Assembly: GCA_003165495.1 (NCBI GenBank) | Contig: PMMB01000100.1 | Location: 6,494-11,986 of the forward strand | Direction of reading: 5' to 3' | Origin: Gammaproteobacteria bacterium | GTDB taxonomy: Bacteria; Pseudomonadota; Gammaproteobacteria; Steroidobacterales; Steroidobacteraceae | DNA: 5,493 nucleotides | Part shown: positions 1 to 5,483 of the stretch, in pieces | Position numbering within the stretch: the stretch's first letter is position 1 | Layout: every line of letters starts with the position of its first letter | Made by a program: the position numbers and the translations under genes | The notes under the pieces: generated by a model | What the model saw: the letters and a program-made list of their open reading frames with translations, nothing else | Database searches by the model: none | What the model was told of the DNA's origin: nothing

Positions 1-470
1 ACGCCGAGCGGATGCCATTGCTCGTACATGCGGTGCTGGGGCCGTTCGGAGTGCATGGTGAGGCCGTACAGCATGCGGGATTGTCCGACCGCGAAATCGG
101 CGATATCGATCATCTCCTGGACCTCGCCGTCGCCCTCGGCTTTGATCTTCCCATTCTCCATGGACACCAAACTGCCGAGCGCATCTTTGTACTTGCGCAA
201 CTCCTCACCCATGAGCCGCACGGCCTCGCCGCGCTTCGGCGCCGGCACTTGCCGCCACGCGGCGGCGGCGGCAACGGCCGTGGCCATCACATTCTCGTAA
301 TCCTCGGGTGTAGCTCCGCGAACTTGCGCGAGCCGCTTGCCCGTAGCCGGATTGATGGATTCAATGATCGGGCCGCTGGTATGGTTACTCCAGCCCTGGC
401 TGCCGGACCAAGTTCCCGGGTTGATGTCGCGAAGTCCCAGTGCCTGCAAGGGATCGGTGGTGTGCTGCAT
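1..470 (-). CDS. amaB: ALDH7-family piperideine-6-carboxylate / alpha-aminoadipate semialdehyde dehydrogenase, N-terminal part (cut by window edge)
   Basis: The gene reads leftward and leaves the window after 156 complete codons. The family oxidises alpha-aminoadipate semialdehyde (in equilibrium with piperideine-6-carboxylate) to alpha-aminoadipate with NAD(P)+, a cytosolic step of lysine catabolism. The translation matches my recollection of human ALDH7A1 (antiquitin) and bacterial AmaB/Pcd. Diagnostic stretches are VPAPKRGEAVR (about residues 75-85), LGSLVSMENGKI (98-109), GEVQEMIDIADFAVGQSRM (115-133) and YEQWHPLG at the cut. The catalytic Cys and the FELGG motif lie outside the window. 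Two in-frame ATGs compete. The one at 470 has AGGA eight bases upstream and gives a family-like N-terminus, so I chose it. The one at 488 has AGGA directly abutting it and would add six residues. It is divergent from the DAHP synthase gene, and I see no convincing promoter for it in the 70-bp gap. The family is certain; the exact substrate is inferred from subfamily similarity. Confidence 0.9.
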   Translation of the reverse strand, partial: MQHTTDPLQALGLRDINPGTWSGSQGWSNHTSGPIIESINPATGKRLAQVRGATPEDYENVMATAVAAAAAWRQVPAPKRGEAVRLMGEELRKYKDALGSLVSMENGKIKAEGDGEVQEMIDIADFAVGQSRMLYGLTMHSERPQHRMYEQWHPLG

Positions 471-504
471 AATGAAATTCCTGCCCATTCCTAGGGCGCG
501 CATT

Positions 505-534
505 TTGACTTGGGCTGGCCGACAACGCTAGCAT
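505..534 (+). promoter_or_regulatory. sigma70-like promoter placed for a leaderless start of the DAHP synthase gene
   Basis: A TTGACT -35 element (505-510) is followed after 18 bp by TAGCAT (529-534). The latter matches four of six positions of TATAAT, including the important A2 and T6. Only six bases (535-540) separate the -10 from the ATG at 541, so the predicted transcription start falls at or next to the A of the start codon. This is read from sequence; promoter activity is inference. Confidence 0.5.
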
Positions 535-540
535 CGCGGC

Positions 541-1944
541 ATGTCGAAAAGTCCCGCCTTGACGAGTTGGCACCCCGCCAGCTGGCACAGCCGCCCCGCG
601 ACCCAGCAACCCAAGTACCCCGACAGCCAAGCGCTGGAGCGCGCCGTCGCCTCGTTGAGCCGGCTGCCGCCATTGGTGGTCTCCTGGGAAGTCGAAGCGT
701 TGCGCGCGAAGTTGGGCCAGGCGCAGCGCGGCGAGCAGTTCCTGCTGCAGGGCGGAGATTGCGCCGAGAGTTTTGAGGATTGTGAATCCGACAATATCGC
801 CAAGCGCTTGAAAGTCCTGCTGCAGATGAGTCTGGTGCTGTTGCAAGGCTTGAAGAAGCCCATCATTCGCGTCGGCCGCTTCGCCGGGCAGTATGCGAAG
901 CCGCGTTCGGCCGACACCGAGACGCGCGGCGGGGTCACCTTGCCGAGCTATCGCGGCGACAACGTCAATCGACCGGGATTCACTGCGGCGGAGCGCGAAC
1001 CGGATCCGGAGCTGCTGCTGCGCGGCTACGAACGCGCCTCGCTTACCTTGAATTTCGTGCGTGCCTTGATCGACGGCGGCTTCGCCGATCTGCATCATCC
1101 GGAATACTGGGACTTGAGCTTTTTGCGCCACGCGGCGCTGCGCGATGCCTATCAAAAGATCGTCGATTCGATTGCCGAGTCGCTCGATTTCTTCGAGTCC
1201 ATGAGCGGGCAGCGGGTACACGCGGCCACGCGCGGCGACTTCTACACCAGCCACGAAGGGCTGCATTTGCTGTCCGAGCAGGCGCAGACGCGTTATATCG
1301 AACGTCAGAAGCACTGGTACAATTTGTCCACGCACATGCCGTGGATAGGTATGCGCACGGCCAACATCGATGGCGCGCACATCGAATATTTTCGCGGCAT
1401 TGCCAATCCGATCGGCGTGAAAGTGGGCGCCGTCATGAGCGCCGAATGGCTGCAAGAACTCGTTCAAGTGCTGAACCCGCAGAATGAGCCGGGCCGATTG
1501 ACGTTGGTGCACCGGTTCGGCGTCAAGGACATCGAACAAAGGCTACCCGCCATGATCCGGGCGGTGCGCGCCACGGGCTCCCAGGTGCTCTGGGTGTGCG
1601 ACCCCATGCACGGCAATACCGAGACCACCGCGGGCGGTGTGAAGACGCGCCGCTTCGACAATATCTTAGGAGAGGTGGAGGCAGCCTTCCGCATCCACGA
1701 GGAGGAAGGGTCCATGCTGGGCGGGGTCCATATAGAGCTCACCGGCGAGGATGTAACCGAGTGTATCGGTGGCGCACGGGGCTTGGCAGAGGCCGACCTT
1801 GCACGCGCGTATAGGTCGCCGGTAGACCCGCGCCTGAACGCCGAACAGGCGTTGGAATTGGCCATGCTGATTGCGCGCCGTGCCGGCGCGAACAGGCGAA
1901 CGGGCTTTCCCCAAGCCCGCGGACTAGCGACGCCGCGCGGCTAA
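541..1944 (+). CDS. Class II 3-deoxy-D-arabino-heptulosonate-7-phosphate (DAHP) synthase
   Basis: This cytosolic enzyme condenses phosphoenolpyruvate with erythrose 4-phosphate to DAHP, the first step of the shikimate pathway to aromatic amino acids. It has 467 residues, close to the 462 of the Mycobacterium tuberculosis enzyme. Family blocks run in order: SWHPASWHSRPATQQPKYPD near the N-terminus, LLQGGDCAESF (68-78), VGRFAGQYAKPRSADTE (111-127), TSHEGL (236-241), IDGAHIEYFRGIANPIGVK (276-294), CDPMHGNT (353-360) and GGVHIELTGEDVTEC (394-408). By alignment from memory with the mycobacterial enzyme, metal ligands C74, H357, E399 and D429 and substrate residues R113, E239, R272, K294 and R325 are all present, so it should be active. 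Next to these it differs: M271 replaces the Glu of GERTRQ, the next residues read TAN, LGP is VGA, and the Tyr of the LxYE motif is Ser245. An in-frame TAG at 529-531 makes 541 the earliest possible start; no Shine-Dalgarno is visible. Symbols aroF and aroG are both used for this family, so none is assigned. Confidence 0.95.
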   Translation: MSKSPALTSWHPASWHSRPATQQPKYPDSQALERAVASLSRLPPLVVSWEVEALRAKLGQAQRGEQFLLQGGDCAESFEDCESDNIAKRLKVLLQMSLVLLQGLKKPIIRVGRFAGQYAKPRSADTETRGGVTLPSYRGDNVNRPGFTAAEREPDPELLLRGYERASLTLNFVRALIDGGFADLHHPEYWDLSFLRHAALRDAYQKIVDSIAESLDFFESMSGQRVHAATRGDFYTSHEGLHLLSEQAQTRYIERQKHWYNLSTHMPWIGMRTANIDGAHIEYFRGIANPIGVKVGAVMSAEWLQELVQVLNPQNEPGRLTLVHRFGVKDIEQRLPAMIRAVRATGSQVLWVCDPMHGNTETTAGGVKTRRFDNILGEVEAAFRIHEEEGSMLGGVHIELTGEDVTECIGGARGLAEADLARAYRSPVDPRLNAEQALELAMLIARRAGANRRTGFPQARGLATPRG

Positions 1945-2048
1945 TATTTCAAACACGACTTCTGACTATATATCAATATAAATCAATTAATTATAAGATA
2001 TAACTAGAACTAACCTAGATTACCTGCGGCGGTTTTTGAAAAGCCGAC
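1945..2048. other. Non-coding AT-rich island downstream of the DAHP synthase gene
   Basis: By direct count, 1961-2020 contains 12 G/C bases in 60 (20%), in a window that is otherwise strongly GC-rich. It is made of TATA, CAATTAATT and TATAAG-type runs, and ends with two similar units, TAACTAGA (2001-2008) and TAACCTAGA (2011-2019). No reading frame is sustained. A hairpin CGGC/GCCG (2027-2030 with 2043-2046) follows but lacks a T-tract. Possible roles are an upstream activating segment for the promoter at 2049, a nucleoid-protein binding site, or the remnant of an insertion; none is proven. Confidence 0.6.
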
Positions 2049-2076
2049 TTGCCTCGATGCGTGCAGATGCTATTCT
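2049..2076 (+). promoter_or_regulatory. Candidate sigma70 promoter for the intergenic RNA / operon leader
   Basis: TTGCCT (2049-2054) and TATTCT (2071-2076) are separated by 16 bp, with TTTTTGAAAA a few bases upstream and the AT-rich island beyond that. The predicted start of transcription is about 2083-2085. It is the best promoter-like pair I found between the DAHP synthase gene and the repair operon. The elements are seen in sequence; function is inference. Confidence 0.4.
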
Positions 2077-2083
2077 GACTTGC

Positions 2084-2304
2084 AAACGTTTTCCGCCTCT
2101 TGAGATTGAGTGTCGCGAGGCCCCAACTGCTCAGACGACAATCAAACAATTAATGACGAATTGCGCGGAATCTTTCGGGTCGCAATTAGTCTGACGGGTT
2201 CCAGCCTATAGGTTCTGGGCGAAGGTTGGGTTGCGCTCGGGTTAGTCCAAAGCCGCGCGTGATCGACGGCGGGCTACGCGGAGTTTCCGCGTAGCCCGTT
2301 TTTT
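2084..2304 (+). ncRNA. Candidate structured RNA of about 220 nt (small RNA or attenuated 5' leader), family not recognised
   Basis: The stretch lies between the promoter-like pair at 2049-2076 and a strong intrinsic terminator, and has no convincing coding frame. Several inverted repeats could fold: GCCTC (2095-2099) with GAGGC (2117-2121); CAGAC (2132-2136) with GTCTG (2189-2193), enclosing AATTGCG (2159-2165) with CGCAATT (2181-2187); CCAG (2201-2204) with CTGG (2215-2218), with an inner CC/GG and a TATA loop; and GCCG (2252-2255) with CGGC (2267-2270). GGTT occurs five times in 2197-2243. I compared it by eye with remembered 6S RNA, tmRNA, SRP RNA, RNase P RNA and RsmY-like RNAs and saw no match; it has only two GGA triplets, arguing against a CsrA sponge. 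The 5' end is predicted and the 3' end is the T-tract. It may be a free sRNA or the leader of the udg-uvrC-pgsA operon. Confidence 0.4.
2270..2304 (+). terminator. Strong Rho-independent terminator
   Basis: CGGGCTACGCGG (2270-2281) pairs perfectly over 12 bp with CCGCGTAGCCCG (2287-2298) around an AGTTT loop, followed directly by six T's (2299-2304). There is no A-tract on the left side, so it should act on the plus strand only. It sits 325 bp after the DAHP synthase stop and only 35 bp before the uracil-DNA glycosylase ATG. Confidence 0.93.
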
Positions 2305-2339
2305 ATGGCGCCCAGTGAGAATTGCGACCAGCTGCCCCT

Positions 2340-2987
2340 ATGAACAGCGCGTTTGACCCTATGTGCCGGCGCTGTCCGCGACTAGCCGCATTTCTCGACG
2401 CCGTGCACCTGAATGAACCGGACTACTATTGCCGGCCGGTTCCCCCGTTCGGCGACCCCGACGCCCGATTGCTGATCGTTGGATTGGCGCCGGGCATGCA
2501 CGGTGCCAATCGCACCGGCCGGCCGTTTACCGGCGACCATGCGGGGATACTGCTGTACGAGACACTGCATAAGTTTGGGCTGGCTAGCCGTCCAATTTCC
2601 ATCGCCGCGGATGACCAGTTGAAACTTCTGAACACGAGAATTACCAATTCGGTGAAGTGCCTGCCGCCTGCCAACAAGCCTTTACCTTTGGAAATCAAGG
2701 TATGCAACGAGTTTCTTCATGCAGAACTGGAGCAAAGCCCGCGCCCTCGCGTTATTCTCGCATTGGGGGCTATCGCACATGCGGCGGTGCTGCGCGCCTG
2801 CGGTCTACCGAACGGCGCCCACCGTTTCGTCCACGGAGCTGAACACTCACTGAGCGCAGATCGAGTGTTGCTGGATTCCTATCATTGCAGTCGCTACAAC
2901 ACCCAGACCCGGCGGCTCACGACCTCCATGTTTGAAGGCGTCGTCGGCAGGGCGCGTGACATCGCGCTCGATGCGCGGCTGGGATGA
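2340..2987 (+). CDS. Uracil-DNA glycosylase, family 5 (UDGb-like), [4Fe-4S] type
   Basis: It should remove uracil and other deaminated bases from DNA to start base excision repair. With the ATG at 2340 it has 215 residues, normal for this family. Motif A is GLAPGMHGANRTGRPFTGD (48-66), where the GLAP start and NRTGR segment are typical of family 5 rather than family 4 (GEAPG) or Ung. Motif B is SYHCSRYNTQTRRLT (180-194). Four cysteines, C9-x2-C12 near the N-terminus and C107 and C122 in the middle, fit the [4Fe-4S] cluster of family 4/5 enzymes. The frame is open to a TTG at 2322, which would add six residues; neither start has a good Shine-Dalgarno. I prefer the ATG because it puts the first Cys at the usual distance. 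The gene starts just after a terminator, and its stop overlaps the uvrC start as ATGA, so the two are probably translationally coupled. Substrate range (uracil, hypoxanthine, ethenocytosine) cannot be read from the sequence. Confidence 0.9.
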   Translation: MNSAFDPMCRRCPRLAAFLDAVHLNEPDYYCRPVPPFGDPDARLLIVGLAPGMHGANRTGRPFTGDHAGILLYETLHKFGLASRPISIAADDQLKLLNTRITNSVKCLPPANKPLPLEIKVCNEFLHAELEQSPRPRVILALGAIAHAAVLRACGLPNGAHRFVHGAEHSLSADRVLLDSYHCSRYNTQTRRLTTSMFEGVVGRARDIALDARLG

Positions 2988-4858
2988 ACACAGACCGAAA
3001 CGCACCCGATGCGCTGTTGCGAGACGCGTCGTCGTCGCCCCCGCCTCCATTCGAAGCCAGGGTCTACGTCGACAGTTTGCCGGCCCGTCCGGGCGTTTAC
3101 CGGATGCTGGATGCACAGGGAGAAATTCTCTACGTCGGCAAGGCGCGCAATCTCAAAGCCCGAGTCGGATCGTACTTTCAACCCAGCAATGTGCATCCGA
3201 AGGTTCAGGCGCTGGTCGCGAAGACGGTCGGCATGGAAGTCACCATCACGAATTCCGACACGGAAGCGTTGCTGCTCGAATTCAATCTCATAAAAAAGCA
3301 TCGGCCGCGCTTCAATGTGGTGTTGCGCGACGACAAGAGCTTTCCCTACCTGCATTTCGAAACACAGCATGAATTTCCGCGCCTGACTTTTTATCGCGGA
3401 TCGCGCAAGGAGCCTGGGCGGTACTTCGGGCCTTACCCGTCGGCCGGCGCGGTGCGCGAGACTTTGCAGCAACTGCAGAAACTTTTTCGCTTGCGAAATT
3501 GCGACGACACCTATTTCGCGAATCGGTCGCGGCCGTGCTTGCAATACCAAATCCAGCGCTGCACGGCGCCCTGCGTGGGACTCATTTCCAAGGAGAGCTA
3601 CGCACGCGACGTGGGCGCGGCGATCAAGGTGCTGGAGGGCCGCAACGATGAGGTGAGCCAAGACCTCGGCCGCCGCATGGAGGCAGCCGCGGAACGTTTG
3701 CAGTTCGAAGAGGCCGCGCAACTGCGCGACCAACTGGCGAAGCTCAAAGACGTTCAGGCGCAACAGATCGTCACCGCCGACATCGATCACGACGCGGACG
3801 TCATCGCGATCGCGGCCGGCAACGGCGAATACTGCGTGGCCTTGATGTTCATTCGGGGCGGCCGGAGCCTCGGCAGCACGACGTTTTTTCCCAAAGCTCT
3901 TTTTGCCGAGCTGTCGGAAGTCCTGGCGGCCTTCGTCGCCCAATACTACCTCGAGCGAGAGTCGCCGCCGGAAATCATCGTCGAGCAGGAATTCGATGAA
4001 ATGTCTCTGCTCGAGGCAACTCTGGCGCAGCGATCCGGTCACAAGGTGCGCATTGCGTCACAGGTGCGCGGCATTCGCGCGCGCTGGCTGGAGATGATGC
4101 ACAACAACGCGGAACAGGCGCTGACCATGCGCGGCCTTGCGCGCGCCAGCATCGAGTCCAGCCTGGAGGATTTACGCGAGGCGTTCGATCTGGAGGAGGC
4201 GCCGAACCGCATCGAATGCTTCGACATCAGTCACACCGGCGGCACGGACACGGTGGCTTCTTGCGTCGTATTCGGCGAGGAGGGCCCGCTGAAGAGCGAT
4301 TATCGCCGCTTCAACATCGGCGGGATCCAACCCGGCGATGATTATGCCGCCATGTATCAGGCGCTCAACAGGCGTTACAAGCGCGTGCGCGACGGCGAAA
4401 TTACCGCACCCGATGTGCTGCTCATCGATGGCGGCAAGGGACAGCTCGCGGAAGCGGCCAAAGTCCTTGAAGAATTGGGCGTCACAGGAATTACATTGAT
4501 CGGCGTCGCCAAGGGGGCCGACCGGCGGCCGGGCCAAGAACAACTGTTCTTGTTGGACCAGGATACGCCCACTATACTGGCTCCGGACTCGCGGGCATTA
4601 CATCTGATTCAGCGCGTGCGCGACGAAGCGCACCGTTTCGCGATCACGGGACACCGGCGTAAACGGGCCAAGCGTCACAGCCAGTCGATACTTGAGACCA
4701 TTCCGGGCTTGGGGCCCGTCAAGCGACGCGAGCTACTGAAACAGTTCGGTGGCTTGCAGGGGATTTTGCGTGCAGGCATTGAGGATTTCGTACAAATCCG
4801 CGGTCTCGGACGCGATCTCGCCGAGGTAATTTATGAGCACCTCCACCCAGGGCGCTGA
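2984..4858 (+). CDS. uvrC: UvrABC system protein C, dual-incision nuclease of nucleotide excision repair
   Basis: UvrC joins the UvrB-DNA complex at bulky lesions and cuts the damaged strand on both sides. The 624 residues compare with 610 in E. coli. The N-terminal GIY-YIG nuclease (about 33-115) shows PGVYR, LYVGKARNLKARV with R60, and EALLLEFNLIKK with the likely catalytic E99; it makes the 3' cut. C173, C185, C193 and C197 keep the 12-8-4 spacing of the E. coli [4Fe-4S] cysteines. A UVR domain that contacts UvrB covers about 223-258. The RNase H-like nuclease for the 5' cut has D414 (CFDISHTGG), D453, D482 (LLIDGGKGQL) and H550, matching E. coli D399, D438, D466 and H538 by alignment. Tandem helix-hairpin-helix motifs (about 568-622) bind DNA. 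The N-terminus is about 15 residues longer than in E. coli and includes PPPP. The start is supported by its ATGA overlap with the gene before it. All catalytic residues are present, so it should be functional. Confidence 0.97.
   Translation: MNTDRNAPDALLRDASSSPPPPFEARVYVDSLPARPGVYRMLDAQGEILYVGKARNLKARVGSYFQPSNVHPKVQALVAKTVGMEVTITNSDTEALLLEFNLIKKHRPRFNVVLRDDKSFPYLHFETQHEFPRLTFYRGSRKEPGRYFGPYPSAGAVRETLQQLQKLFRLRNCDDTYFANRSRPCLQYQIQRCTAPCVGLISKESYARDVGAAIKVLEGRNDEVSQDLGRRMEAAAERLQFEEAAQLRDQLAKLKDVQAQQIVTADIDHDADVIAIAAGNGEYCVALMFIRGGRSLGSTTFFPKALFAELSEVLAAFVAQYYLERESPPEIIVEQEFDEMSLLEATLAQRSGHKVRIASQVRGIRARWLEMMHNNAEQALTMRGLARASIESSLEDLREAFDLEEAPNRIECFDISHTGGTDTVASCVVFGEEGPLKSDYRRFNIGGIQPGDDYAAMYQALNRRYKRVRDGEITAPDVLLIDGGKGQLAEAAKVLEELGVTGITLIGVAKGADRRPGQEQLFLLDQDTPTILAPDSRALHLIQRVRDEAHRFAITGHRRKRAKRHSQSILETIPGLGPVKRRELLKQFGGLQGILRAGIEDFVQIRGLGRDLAEVIYEHLHPGR
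4823..4827 (+). promoter_or_regulatory. Shine-Dalgarno of pgsA inside the uvrC 3' end
   Basis: GAGGT lies five bases ahead of the ATG at 4833 and within the last codons of uvrC. It is the clearest ribosome binding site in the window and decides the pgsA start over the in-frame GTG at 4878, which has no comparable signal. Confidence 0.75.
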
Positions 4859-5432
4859 CGGTCGATCGCATTGGAATGTGCCGAATACGCTGACGTGGCT
4901 GCGCATTCTGATGATTCCGGCGATTTTGGCGCTCTTTTATATGCCGTACTGGTGGGCCGATCCCGCCGCCTGCGCCGCATTCGCACTGGCCGGCATCACC
5001 GACAGCTTGGACGGTTATTACGCGCGTAAATTGGGCCAAACCTCGCGCCTCGGCGCGTTCTTGGATCCCGTCGCCGATAAACTCATCGTCGCCGCCGCGC
5101 TGGTATTGATCGTCAGCAAGGATCCCCGGTGGTTCGTGGTCATTGTCGCGGTCGTCATCATCGGCCGAGAAATCGCGGTGTCGGCGCTGCGCGAATGGAT
5201 GGCTGAGATCGGCGCACGCGGCCGCATCAAGGTGTCGGTACTGGCAAAGTACAAAACCATCATGCAGATCGTCGGTCTGTCGATGCTGTTGTTCCGACAA
5301 AACCTTTTCGGTATCCCGACCTATAGGCTCGGGATGCTGTTGACCGCGGTGGCGGCGGTTCTTACCCTCTGGTCGATGGTCCAGTACCTGCGCCTCGCGT
5401 GGCCGGAATTGCGGGGTAGTTCAAGGCTTTAG
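4833..5432 (+). CDS. pgsA: CDP-diacylglycerol--glycerol-3-phosphate 3-phosphatidyltransferase (phosphatidylglycerophosphate synthase)
   Basis: This inner-membrane enzyme transfers a phosphatidyl group from CDP-diacylglycerol to glycerol 3-phosphate, the committed step to phosphatidylglycerol and cardiolipin. It has 199 residues against 182 in E. coli; most of the difference is a 14-residue hydrophilic start before NVPNTLTWLRI, the usual family opening. The CDP-alcohol phosphotransferase signature is complete: D57-x2-D60-G61-x2-A64-R65-x8-G74-x3-D78-x3-D82. Hydrophobic membrane segments are visible at roughly 19-38, 44-56, 84-95, 100-112, 142-156 and 166-186. The gene overlaps uvrC by 26 nt and has its own Shine-Dalgarno, so it belongs to the same transcript. 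uvrC-pgsA linkage is common in gammaproteobacteria without a known functional reason. Nothing in the active site is missing. Confidence 0.96.
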   Translation: MSTSTQGADGRSHWNVPNTLTWLRILMIPAILALFYMPYWWADPAACAAFALAGITDSLDGYYARKLGQTSRLGAFLDPVADKLIVAAALVLIVSKDPRWFVVIVAVVIIGREIAVSALREWMAEIGARGRIKVSVLAKYKTIMQIVGLSMLLFRQNLFGIPTYRLGMLLTAVAAVLTLWSMVQYLRLAWPELRGSSRL

Positions 5433-5455
5433 CCGCATTTCGCAGCGGGTTCTTC

Positions 5456-5483
5456 TTGACTCCGTGCGGTACGGCCCTACAAT
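5456..5483 (+). promoter_or_regulatory. Strong sigma70-type promoter with GC-rich discriminator, reading out of the window
   Basis: TTGACT (5456-5461) and TACAAT (5478-5483), separated by 16 bp, each match five of six consensus positions. The bases after the -10 (TGCGCGTC) are GC-rich, as in stringently controlled promoters of rRNA and tRNA genes. In E. coli the glyW-cysT-leuZ tRNA genes lie directly after pgsA, so a tRNA operon beyond the window is the likely target. The gene itself is not visible; the transcript would start at about 5490. Confidence 0.7.

Noticed and set aside
12..494. 160-codon open frame on the plus strand at the left edge
   Set aside because: The opposite strand encodes a convincing ALDH7 N-terminus over the same bases; the plus-strand translation has no recognisable motif.
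385..1539. 384-codon open frame on the minus strand across the DAHP synthase gene
   Set aside because: It is antisense to a clearly homologous, complete enzyme and its translation resembles no family. Long antisense frames are expected where codons are GC-rich at the third position.
2027..2046. Hairpin CGGC/GCCG with internal TTTTTGAAAA as a terminator for the DAHP synthase gene
   Set aside because: The stem is short with a GG bulge and no T-tract follows, so it is not a credible intrinsic terminator.
2084..2304. Known RNA families (6S RNA, tmRNA, SRP RNA, RNase P RNA, RsmY/Z-type CsrA sponge, tRNA)
   Set aside because: No conserved core sequences of these RNAs were seen by eye, no tRNA T-arm or CCA end is present, and only two GGA triplets occur. 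A covariance-model search was not possible here.
2894..4042. 382-codon open frame on the minus strand across udg and uvrC
   Set aside because: It is antisense to the conserved GIY-YIG and UVR regions of uvrC, shows no domain, and is best explained as a codon-bias shadow.
5433..5448. CCGC/GCGG hairpin just after the pgsA stop as an operon terminator
   Set aside because: It is only a 4-bp stem with an 8-base loop and no run of T's; termination here is not supported.
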